Below are positions 45,892-57,000 of a DNA stretch of 64,000 bases, in pieces. Both the position numbers and the translations under genes were made by a program. This DNA comes from Silene latifolia. Taxonomy: Eukaryota; Streptophyta; Magnoliopsida; Caryophyllales; Caryophyllaceae. Location: the NCBI RefSeq assembly GCF_048544455.1, contig NC_133534.1:37386217-37450216 (forward strand), in the 5' to 3' direction. Under the pieces are notes generated by a model that saw nothing but the letters and a program-made list of their open reading frames with translations, was not told the origin of the DNA and searched no databases. Numbering within the stretch: position 1 is the stretch's first letter; every line of letters starts with the position of its first letter.

Positions 45892-47302
45892 TGTAATACT
45901 ACGGTTTTATGAGTCTCTGGGTACTCTATCGAGTGGGCCTTACTCTGTCGAGTAAAGGCGTTTTGGTTTTTAAAACAGTATTCTGCCTGTAGGGTACTCG
46001 ATCGAGTAGCCTGGGCACTCGATCGAGTAAGTGGCACTCGATCGAGTACGTCAGTTACTCGATCGAGTAGCTTGGTTTTCAGGTAATGTTTTGTCGGGTT
46101 TTGTTAATAACACGGATTAATATATAAATCTTTCCGTCATTTTCATAATACACTTTTACAAACCTAATCACATTGAAAAAGAGATTCAAGTTACGTTCTT
46201 CGTATTCATCCGTGTTATTGACAAATCCCGGAGCTTGAGAGGTCGGATTTCATCGTTCTTTGCATCCTTGTGATCCTTGCGTCGAGGGTAAGATCTACGT
46301 ACCGATTTTATAGTATTTAGTCAAGTTTGTTTAAACCCTAATTTGGGGGATTGGGGATGTGTGTTAGTTCTTGTATGGTTAGTGATTATGTGATGATGTG
46401 TTAGGAGAAGGATTCGTAGAAGAGGCTTTTTGATACAGCTGTTGAGATCGCCTGCGTGTGTTGCATTCCAGGTAGGGTTTCCCTACTCAGTATTAGTCAC
46501 ATAATGTGTTGATTGTTGGTTGTGATTGTTGTATAATATCATACTCGTATTGTGACGGTTGTTGGAGTTGGTTAATGTTGATAGTTGTGATTGATTGTAT
46601 CTATCTGTGATCTTCGGGGTGCGTCCCTGGCTGAGTGGAGTCACTTGCGGGAGTGGCTTCACGCCCATTATTCGCCTTCTGTGGAACCCGCCACAGAAGG
46701 GATGTGCACATTAATGGATTTGGGTTTATCGCTCTATGGTATGAGCGTGTCTTAGGTGGGAACGGCTGCGGTCCCTCACTGACGGAGTGGAGTTACCTGT
46801 TGCGATGGTTACTCTGGCAGGGCTACACACTTCAGTGTGTAGTCAGTAATGAGGAGTTGATTATGGAGTTTGGGTTATGTGACGATTGAGATGTGTTGGT
46901 TTCTGTCTTATTGTAATTATATATATGATTGTGTGATTAGTACTGACTCCGTCTTTGTTTTGAAAAATTGTGGTGATCCATTAGGGGATGGTTAGCAGTT
47001 GTTGAGCAGGTATGAGTCGAGACATATGGGCTAGCTGGGATGTATCACCACGAGATGATAGAGTCTTCCGCTGTAGTTTGAGTAGCTTATCAGACATTTT
47101 TGCATTAGTTGTTAGACATTTGGTTTAAGAACATGTAACCGTATTTCATCAGTTGGTTTTGGATTGTATTCACTAAACTTTATACTATTTAAATGTTGTT
47201 TCTTTATTGTCTTTTGATTATCATTGCCTCGGGAAACCGAGATGGTGACATCTTTATACCTGAGTGGTCCTGGTAAGGCACTTGGAGTATGGGGGTGTCA
47301 CA
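45892..47302 (+). mobile_element. 3' LTR (copy C) of the chromodomain gypsy element
   Basis: A 1411-bp LTR, TGTAATACTACGG...gggggtgtcaca, preceded by a purine tract (ggagggaagac). Palindromes ACTCGATCGAGT lie at 45995-46065 and a TATATAAAT box near 46119. The base after the LTR starts gaaat (47303-47307), which repeats the five bases before the TRIM at 9005-9009. Confidence 0.88.
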
Positions 47303-48044
47303 GAAATATTGTTGCGTTATATTTTATGCTGGCTATTGTTTGCAAATTAACAACCAGAAGTACTTTTTCTACATTAATAAGAGGAGCAAATCCCATATGT
47401 TTATGGATTTACACAGTTTGAATGCAACTCTTTCCATGGGATATACTTTGTGCGTTGAATCTTTGATTACTCGGTTATTAATGTGACTCTTGCAAATTAG
47501 AGTAGGTGTTTTACTTGCAAATGCATCGATTGATAATTATGTCCTATTGGAGATGAATTGTCTCATATTATCGTGTCTGTGTTTTTAGCGAACTTCATCT
47601 TAAAAGCAAGGTAAATTTCCATGTTTACCCTTTCTAATGAATCTATTTATTTAAATGGAAAAGTTGAAATAATAGATAAATTTTACCAAAATACCCACGG
47701 TGTTACTGACTTTGAGTAACACCCGGTGGCGCTATGTCATTTCCAAGTTAAGGGGCTTAAATGCTTACCACTTTCGCGATGAAACAACTTATAGATGTAT
47801 TTATTTTATTTTAGAGTAAAGTAAAATTACGATGAATGGCTATTTAGTCTTATTTGACCATTGTGCGAGCTTTCTATTGGTCACGAAAACAAATAATGGG
47901 TACGAAAATTTAGTCTCTCAATAACTTAGTGAAAGACCGTATCTCCCAAATTTTGGTGTTCTAGTATTCTGAGAAAAAATACTCTCTCAATAAAGTGTAT
48001 TTCTATACATGTCAAGGATGTTTCGAAATGCATTAGAAATATAG
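47303..48044. other. Right flank of the retroelement stack
   Basis: After gaaat, the frame interrupted at 9009 could continue as ILLRYILCWLL and then reaches stops, so any gene is broken. At 47699-47738 lies the inverted partner of the repeat at 8648-8686. Otherwise I see nothing. Confidence 0.4.
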
Positions 48045-48618
48045 AGTTAAGCAAAATCGGATATCCAATCCGGATTTTAAAACCGGATCAAATATCCGAA
48101 TATAAAATTATCTTTTTTTTGTATCCACATCCAATCCGAATAATTCGGATATCCAAAAATATGGAATCCGAAAATTCGGAGATTCTGATTTCGGAAACCG
48201 GATTCGATCCGGATATAAATGTTCAGTAAAAATTACACCGAGGTTAGTGGTATAGGGCTATTGACAGACTAAAAGTAAAGGCAATTTCGGTCCATTTCGT
48301 ATTTTGCAACCACTAAAATAGGTAACGACTTCGATCGCATAAATTACAAGTCTTGATCGCATAAATTGCAAGTCTTAATTGCATAAATTACAAATTTCAA
48401 AAACTAGTCTAAAAACCGCACAAACTAACATAATTATTTTATTTTATTTTATTTTTATACAAATTTTTTAAATTCGGATCGGATTCGGATACCCGGTTTT
48501 AAGAAGATCACAATCCATATCCGATCCAATTTATTCGAACAAACGGATCGAATTTTCTTTTTCGGATTTTGGATCGAATTCGGAAAAAATCGGATCGAAT
48601 ATTTTTTGCTCAACCTTG
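48045..48618. mobile_element. Non-autonomous DNA transposon (Mutator-like MITE?)
   Basis: A 574-bp element with ends agttaagcaaaa and ttttgctcaaccttg (imperfect inverted repeats) and an exact 10-bp direct repeat agaaatatag on both sides (48035-48044 and 48619-48628). The inside is full of degenerate GGATATCC/CGGATCGAAT motifs in both orientations. No coding capacity. A 9-10 bp duplication suggests the Mutator superfamily; hAT (8 bp) is less likely. Confidence 0.65.
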
Positions 48619-48628
48619 AGAAATATAG

Positions 48629-49498
48629 ATAATCCTTTCTATGGTTCACTAGAATAGCCCGAATAATTGACCTATTTTTTGATCATACGAGTAAATCTTT
48701 TTATTTTACTCCTAATTCTAAATCTAAATACAAAAAATAAAGTGTACGAATAATTCTCCATTTCTAATTTAATACTCTTATCAGAATAGAAAAAGTCAAA
48801 CTTGTAATATCCTTCATATTTCTACTAATGATCCGAAATCAGGAAAATACTATTGACCATATAAGAACAATATTAATATATTAGAAATTAGTAATATCTC
48901 CAAACCAACTTGGCTTTATTTTTTTGATTTAATTTCAGTTTTATTTAGTTCATCTCAGTTTCATTTAGCTCAGTTCAGCTCAGACAGCTCCGCCCAGTTT
49001 AAATTAACTCATAATTCAGTTCTATTCAGCCCAGTTTCATTAAGTGCAGTTCGAGAGAACCTCTATTCATTTCAGTTCAACTTCTTTCAAGTCTCAACCA
49101 AAAAGAACAAGACCTTAACCAGTTACGAGAAGTTTACTTTCCAATCTAGTGACCCGCGTACTTATGTGTATACTCTAAGCTTTTAGTAAATCTCCCTTAA
49201 AATGATACTATCCGTTCAGTTTTGAGGCGGATTAAGTATAAGCCAATTCAGTATATAAAAATGCATAAGAAAAACATATATTTATCTTGTCAGTTAGTCT
49301 TGCTGAAGACGGGCCAGATCAAGTGACGGATAATGCCACTCACAAAATGGATAGGGGGGACAAGGTGGGGCGCCCCCATGTGCTTCCCTCTCTCCTCTAT
49401 TTGGGTCATTTGTTAGGGAAAATGGTATCCGTCACTCCAAAGTGACGGATACGTGCCGTCACAAATGAGATTTTGTGTTATCTTGTATATACAATCAA
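48629..49498. repeat. AT-rich spacer with a degenerate TTCAG array and a fold-back fragment
   Basis: From 48935 to 49085, strings such as cagttcagctcag and cagtttcattta recur as a decayed short tandem repeat. At 49310-49480 gtgacggata and its complement (atccgtcac) occur several times around a GC-richer core (aaggtggggcgc), as in MITE-like sequences near 62080-62200 and 63870-64000. No gene. Confidence 0.4.
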
Positions 49499-49499
49499 T

Positions 49500-49578
<79 letters not shown>

Positions 49579-50948
49579 GGGTTGAAGCGCGTGGATTCGC
49601 CACATGTCAACCCAATTTTAAATACAAGTATTAGTTACAGCTGAACATTAAATATAAACATAATAAATGCTGTATAAATCTCAGCAAAATATTAATTACA
49701 ACTTAATAAATTTTATTACGGTGATTTGATTCTAAATTTATTAAAAAAAATATTTTGATAAAAAATCTAGAATGTAAATAATTACGTTTATTGCGAAAAA
49801 TGCTTCAAATTGAGTATAATTTTCATTATATTTATTGAAATTTTTTGATTAGTAGAGATGATTAAAGTGAGTGTCTCATAATATTTTATGTTTACGTAAA
49901 AAGACATTTTTAGAAAGGTATAAAACTTAGACCATTAAATCATACGAAAAATATATTTGGAAGAGTCATTGTATTTCTTAAAAACATAACTTAAAGAAAA
50001 CTACGTAGAGATAAATTTTTATGTGGGAATAAAAAAAATTATATTGCGAGAAATTGAATAGATATGTGATTTTGATAGGTTTAAATAGTGTGATAGCGAG
50101 TATGTGTACGAGTATGTATGTACACAGTGATCGCGAATGCATTTGAATAATCAAAACAAAAGTAATGATTATTAAATAATATAGTATTATAAAAGACATG
50201 AAAAAGTAGAAAAAAAATGTTACATTTTCCTTTAATATCTTTAATTAAAATACGTATACGTCAAGTATAAATATTGATTATGTCTAGCTAAATATTACTT
50301 TTAGTTAAATATTTTATATGTTATATTTTAAATACTTATAAGTTAATTCTCAAAAAATATTAATTGAGAAAGTTTAACCTATTTTATTTACAGTTAACTC
50401 TTAAACATCATTTATATATAGTTGTTTAAAAATACAAAAGGTGCAATTTTTATAGATATGTTTGACACATAACAGATGCAAAACACAATCAAAACATTTG
50501 AATAGTTGGGTTTGAACTCTATATGTTAATACATAAATATCACACGTTATAGAATAAAAGAATTGAAAATTACATAAAATTATATTCAAATCATTTTGAA
50601 CAAATAATAATTAATTTGGAACCTAACGTATTGTGAAATGATATAATTTGAAAACTTAATGTTGATTGTTGCATTATTCGAATAAATTTTATTTTAATTA
50701 ATATGATATTTGATCAGTCACAAAATAATTTATAAAACTTTGATCAACATAATTAATTATCACTTATTAATTTTAATTTAAATTATATGAATTTTATTTT
50801 AAAATATTGAAAATAAACCTATAAAAATTAAATTTATTTTTATTTATAAGTAAAAATATTAAAGGTCATATATAAATTATGTTATTTTTCTTCAATTATA
50901 ATAATTAAATTTTAAAACAGGATGCGCGAAACGCGGGATACTAACCAG
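49499..50948 (+). mobile_element. Helitron-like element, copy 1
   Basis: It begins TCTTATATATA after A and ends with a GC hairpin (gcgcgaaacgcggg) followed by actaaCCAG and T. A Helitron would normally end CTRR-T. A subterminal hairpin TGGGTTGA...TCAACCCA lies at about 49578-49616. The interior is AT-rich and non-coding, and it is about 90% alike by eye to the copy that follows. The (TA)n tract 49502-49573 appears to be an expansion of the element's 5' end. Confidence 0.6.
49502..49573. repeat. (TA)n microsatellite
   Basis: About 36 uninterrupted TA units lie at the 5' edge of the first Helitron-like copy. Open frames read through it are artefacts (Tyr-Ile repeats). Confidence 0.97.
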
Positions 50949-52406
50949 TATATATATAAATCTGGGTTGAAGCGCCGTGGATGCGCCACGTATCAACCCA
51001 GCTTTAAATACAAGTATTAATTACAGCTGAACATTAAATATAAACATAATAAATATTGTATAAATCTCAGTAAAATATTAATTATAGCTTAATAAATTTT
51101 ATTATAAAATTACATTACATAATTACGGTGATTTGATTCTAAATTTATTAAAAAGTTATTTTGATAAAAATCCTAAAATGTAAATAACTACGTTTATTGC
51201 GAAAAATGCTTCAAATTGAGTATAATTTTCATTATATTTATTGAAATATTTTGATTTGTAGAGATGATTAAAGTGAGTGTCTCATAATATTTTATATTTA
51301 CCTAAAAAGACATTTTGAGAATGTTATAAAACTTAGACCATTAAATCCTAAGAAAAATATATTTGGAAGAGTCAATTAAATCCTAAGAAAAATATATTTG
51401 GAATAGTCGTTGTATTTCTTAAAAATGTAACTTAAAAGAAAACTACTAAGAGATAAGTTTTTATGTGGTAATGAAAAAAAATATATTGAGAAAAATTGAA
51501 TACATATGAGATTTTGATAGGTTTAAATAGCGTGATAACAAAAGTATGTGTACGAGTATGTATGTACACAGTGATCGCGAATGCGTGAATAATCAAAATA
51601 AAAGTAATGATTATTAAATAATATAGTATTATAGAAGACATGAAAAAGCAGAAAAAAAACGTTACATTTTTCTTTAATATCTTCAATTAAAATACGTATA
51701 CGTATACGTCAAGTATAAATATTGATTATGACTATCTAAATACTTTTAGTTAACAATTTTATATGTTATATTTTAAATACTTTGAAGTTAAACCTCAAAA
51801 AATATTATTTGAGAAAGTTTAACCTATTTTATTTACAGGTAAACTCTTAAGCATCATTTATATATATAGTTGTTTAAAAATACAAAAGGTGCAATTTTTA
51901 TAGATATGTTTAATACATAACAGATGCAATACACAATACAAACATTTGAATAAGTTGAGTTTGAACTCTATATGTTTGATACATAAATATCACACGTTAT
52001 ATATAAGAAAATTAAAAATTTCATAAAATTATATTCACATTATTTTGAACAAATATTAATTGATTTGAAACCTAACGTATTCTGAAATGATATAATTTGA
52101 GAACTTAATGTTGACTGTTGCATTTTCGAATAAATTTTATTTTAATTAATATGATATTTAATCAGTCCCAAAATAATTTATAAAACGTTGATCAACATAA
52201 TTAATTATCACTTATTAGTTTTAATTAAAATTGTATGTATTTTATTTTAACATATTGAAAATAAACCTAAAAAAATTAAATTTGAGAATAATTTATTTTT
52301 ATTTATAAGTAAAAATATTAAAGGTCTTATATAAATTATATTATTTTCTTCAATTATAATAATTAAATTTTAAAAAAGGCCGCGCAAAGCGCGGGATACT
52401 ACCTAG
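50949..52406 (+). mobile_element. Helitron-like element, copy 2
   Basis: It follows copy 1 with no gap and in the same direction. 5' part: tatatatataaatctgggttgaagcgcc with the hairpin TGGGTTGA...TCAACCCA. 3' part: hairpin CGCGC-AAA-GCGCG, then gggatactacCTAG and T, a classic Helitron 3' end. Non-autonomous: no Rep/helicase sequence. It ends 225 bp before the DSK2 start codon. Confidence 0.68.
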
Positions 52407-52631
52407 TCTTAAGATAATACCGTGTGAAATGAGAATGTGTGCTAAACTCCCCCGGTTGCCTAATTCCACACTCCAAAGAGGCAAAGACAGACACACACCT
52501 CTCTTTGCCTTTCCCTTTCCCATTGTCCCCTTCTCTCTACACACACTTCCGTCAACGAAAACAATTAAAACCGTCCTCCTTATTTCCTCCAAATTTAGGG
52601 TTTCCTTCCATTTTCCCCCAAATCAATCGCC
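52407..52631 (+). promoter_or_regulatory. DSK2 proximal promoter and 5' leader
   Basis: The 225-bp sequence between the Helitron end and the start codon holds a C/T-rich block (52490-52550, acacacacctctctttgcc...) typical of plant leaders (Y-patch). No clear TATA box is seen. Sequence further upstream is transposon-derived. Confidence 0.5.
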
Positions 52632-53961
52632 ATGGGAGCTGACGGAGATTCCAGTGCTGCCGCCACCACCACCACCGCCACAGCCACAGTCGGAGATGAG
52701 GTTTCCGTCAACATCCGTTGTTCAAATAACACCAAGTTTTCCGTCACAACTTCTCTTGAATCAACCGTCGCAAATTTCAAGGCTGTTGTTGCGCAGAGCT
52801 CTGATGTTCCTGCCGATCAACAGCGATTGATCTATAAAGGTCGGATCTTGAAGGATGATCATACCCTAGCTAGCTACGGTAATCTTTTTTCGTCCTTTTT
52901 TAATTCTGTTTTTGTTTTGTAATTTGATTGATTTTCCGTCGAATTTTTACGACTTTTGTCTTTGATAGATCTGGACTGGTGGTTAGATTATTAGTTTTGG
53001 TTTAATCACGTCTTGAATCGAGTTTTTATCGGTCGTTGGAGAATTTGTGAATAAATGATTATGCTATTAAAATCAAATTCGGATTGCAGTGTTCATATGG
53101 CTGCAAATTTTCAGTCTTTGACCTCATAATTGCTGCATTGCCGTTGGTTGAGTTCCTTTGTATTAAATTGAGGGTTTCCAAGGTTGGATTGATAATCGAT
53201 AGGATTTCGTTAGCTTTAGCTATCCTCGTAAATGGTGTGTTCATGAGTTGATGGTGGTTTCTTGAATAAAAAAGGTTAGGTGTTTAAATCTTCCAGCCCC
53301 TTCTTATCCTTCTTTGCATCTATCTTCTCCTTCTTTGCATCTTCCAACCCCTTCTTATCTGAGTTTGCATCTTCCAACCCCCTCTGATTAGAGTTTATCA
53401 AACCCATCTTCTTCTTTGCCTCTTCCAAACTCACTGGAAACCCTTTTTTAACAACCAAGACTACAGTCAAATCTTCATTTGTTTCATTTTCCCTCATGAA
53501 CCTTGATAACTTGCCCCAACTGCGGATCAATCTTTTAAACTCATCAGTAAAATCTCTAACGTCATAACCTTCCATCGTATCCGCTATAGATTCCGCGATA
53601 TTAGTAAATCTAGCCGACTCCATAATATGAACTACTAAGTTCATAAGTGACCTTCGATTTCCATCATGATAGAAAGTTTGAACGGAGGTTTGAAGATGGA
53701 CCGAACCTATTTTTTCTAACTCGTCTACATCTTCACGTAGATAGTTCATCCCAAAATTAGCTACCTCAGCTCCTTTCAAATCATCATCATAATCACCATC
53801 ATCATTATCATCATCATCATCACGTTGGAATCAAAATTAGAGACTGGAGTTGTGGTTTCTGTCACGCTTAAGTTGGATAGAACAAATGGATATTGCATCG
53901 CATTTAGAAGAAAAGGAGTGTGGTATCGGTTCAAGACAAAGAAAAGGAAAAGGAAGGAGAT

Positions 53962-54010
<49 letters not shown>

Positions 54011-57000
54011 AATGATGATGATGGTGATTATGATGATGATTTGAAAGGAGCTGAGGTAGCTAATTTTGGGATGAACTATCTACGTGAAGATGTAGACGAG
54101 TTAGAAAAAATAGGTTCGGTCCATCTTCAAACCTCCGTTCAAACTTTCTATCATGATGGAAATCGAAGGTCACTTATGAACTTAGTAGTTCATATTATGG
54201 AGTCGGCTAGATTTACTAATATCGCGGAATCTATAGCGGATACGATGGAAGGTTATGACGTTACAGATTTTACTGATGAGTTTAAAAGATTGATCCGCAG
54301 TTGGGGCAAGTTATCAAGGTTCATGAGGGAAAATGAAACAAATGAAGATTTGACTGTAGTCTTGGTTGTTAAAAAAGGGTTTCCAGTGAGTTTGGAAGAG
54401 ACAAAGAAGAAGATGGGTTTGATAAACTCTAATCAGAGGGGGTTGGAAGATGCAAACTCAGATAAGAAGGGGTTGGAAGATGCAAAGAAGGAGAAGATAG
54501 ATGCAAACTCGGATAAGAAGAGGTCAATTATTCGGAAGTTTACATAAAATCTCTTTGCTTTAAAACTGACCATGCTACTTGTTTATTATGGGATGAGGAT
54601 TTATCAAGTGATTTTGTACTCTTAGTCATATGAACCTGCCACCACATGCACATGAAGCACGTTTTTTAGTCAATGAATTTGTAACTATCAAGATGAAATT
54701 TGTGCAACAATGCCTGTTTTTGAGCTTTGAAGACAGCTAGTAGGAATAGGCATAAATAAGGGTATATAAAACAAATAAAAGAGAAGTTTTGGAAATTATA
54801 CAGCTGTGTGCCTAGGCAATTTCTAACTTGAATCTGCCCCTATGTGCAAGGCACGCTAAGGGGAGCCGTTTGGTGTTTTGGTTAGCACCTCATGTCATGG
54901 CACCTAGGTGCACCCAAGCCACATTTTTATAAATACTATGATGTGGCGTTTTACCTATTTGTATGGCTTTCCTTTTTATTATTTTTATCTCTTGAATAAT
55001 GGTTTACAACAAGGCAAGCTCTTTTCTTTTCTGTAGAATAAAGAAATTCCATGCAAAATTCTCACACCACATTACTAAGGTTCTTTTTAAGCTTACACTA
55101 ATCGGGCATTTAGATTCCTGTAAATCCAGTGCTTCAACTTCTTCTTTCCAGTTCACTGAACATTTTTATTTTTTTTGCATTGCACCTTTTGTTACAATTG
55201 CTTTTACTATTAGTTGTGTTCTCTACTTATATTGAACCTTCCTAGATACTCCCTCTGTCTCGGTCATTTGTTGTCCTTTTCCATATTTGGGAGTTAGTTG
55301 TTGTCCTTTCTATTTTAAGAATGAACTTAATGAACAATTTGATCATTCACACTCAATTTGTTCCACTTGTCATTTAGTAATTGGCCCATTCCTCTTTCCT
55401 TGGTCTTTGTGCCAAAACCAAAGGACAACAATTGACCGGGACGGAGGGAGTATGACTTGTGGGCATACACATATGATATAAACTTCAACTCTCTTATTTT
55501 GTAGGGTTACAAGCAGATCATACCATTCATATGGTTCGTGGCTTTGCTCCATCTGCTGCAAACACACCTTCTGGTACTGCAAACTCTGGGACACCTGATA
55601 CCACTCCTGCTGCTGCTGCTGCACGTACTACCGCCCCTACTGAAGGTGGAGGCTTGCCAGGTTCTGGTCCTGGGGCATCCTTATTTCCGGGGCTTGGGTT
55701 GGGTGGTCTTGGTGGGACGGGTGCGTCTGGCTTGCTTGGAGCTGGAATCCCAAATATTGAACAGATGCAACAACAATTAAACCAAAACCCAAATATGATG
55801 AGAGACATAATGAATATGCCTGCCATTCAGAGTTTGATGAATAATCCTGATCTTATGCGGAACATTATTATGAATAACCCCCAAATGCGCGATATCATTG
55901 ATCGAAATCCTGAGCTTGCACACATTTTGAATGATCCTAGCATTCTTAGACAAACCCTTGAAACAGCTAGGAATCCTGAACTCATGCGTGAGATGATGCG
56001 GAACACTGATCGAGCAATGAGCAATATCGAATCATCCCCAGAAGGATTTAATATGCTTAGGCGGATGTATGAGAATGTTCAGGAACCATTTCTTAATGCC
56101 ACCACGTTGGCTGGGGATGCGGGAAATAATAATTCGAATCCCCTCTCTGCTCTATTGGGGACTCAGGGTGCTGCTGGTGGGCAACAGAGAGATGGATCTA
56201 ACAATCCACCTGCAACAGGAGCAGAATCTGCTGTTCCTAACACCAATCCACTGCCCAATCCATGGAGCAATACTCCTGGTGAGTTATTTTCCTTTCAATC
56301 GCTTACATTGTTGATACTTGATAGATGAAGTGTTTGTTTCGGATCCCTTTAATTATTGTTGCTTGCCTGTGACCTAGCTTGTACTCCCATGTAAATTTCC
56401 ACTCTATTTTTTAAGCATGTCAAAGTGGACTAATATTTATGGAGAAATTTCCTATTATTTAAAATGTTGTTCTGTTTCCTATTCTGATTCTCCAGCGTTC
56501 ACCATGTGCTCTGTTAATGATATGAAATTAAGTTGTTAGTACATGGATGTCCAAGTCTCAGTTAGATTATCGTTAATGTCCACTATTTGTTGTTGTACTA
56601 CTGTATTAATCTTGATCAGCCATCAGAAGGTCCAACTTATTTGCTCCTTGATCTTATGCAAACTGAGTCTGTCCTACAGGAAATAGGATACAGTCTTTGA
56701 TCCTCATAAGTAAAGTAAATTACACAGGGTATTGTTTCTTATCCAGTCCTTTGGATTTTTAATTGTTGGGCGTGGTGTGAGTTGTGAATTTGTTTTTTTT
56801 TTAAATCTACATCATCAGCTGACTGACTATATGTATTCTTTGTACGATTTTAGGAGGCACCCAGACTAATAGTGCTCAAAGGACCAATCCCTCTGGTGAT
56901 GCAAGGGCAGCTCCTTTGGGAGGCCTAAGTAGCCTTCCTGAGTTGGATCAAATGTTTGGTGGAATTCCAGATTTATCTTCTGTATCTCAGATGATGCAAA

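Noticed and set aside
11181..47307. Target duplication for the gypsy element taken from LTR B to LTR C
   Set aside because: The five bases before LTR B (ggtcc) do not match gaaat after LTR C; only the bases before the TRIM match.
49413..49644. Open frames with Tyr-Ile repeats on both strands
   Set aside because: They are pure readings of the (TA)n microsatellite.
52350..52592. Minus-strand 80-codon frame over the DSK2 leader
   Set aside because: It crosses the Helitron end and the C/T-rich leader of DSK2; there is no conserved motif.
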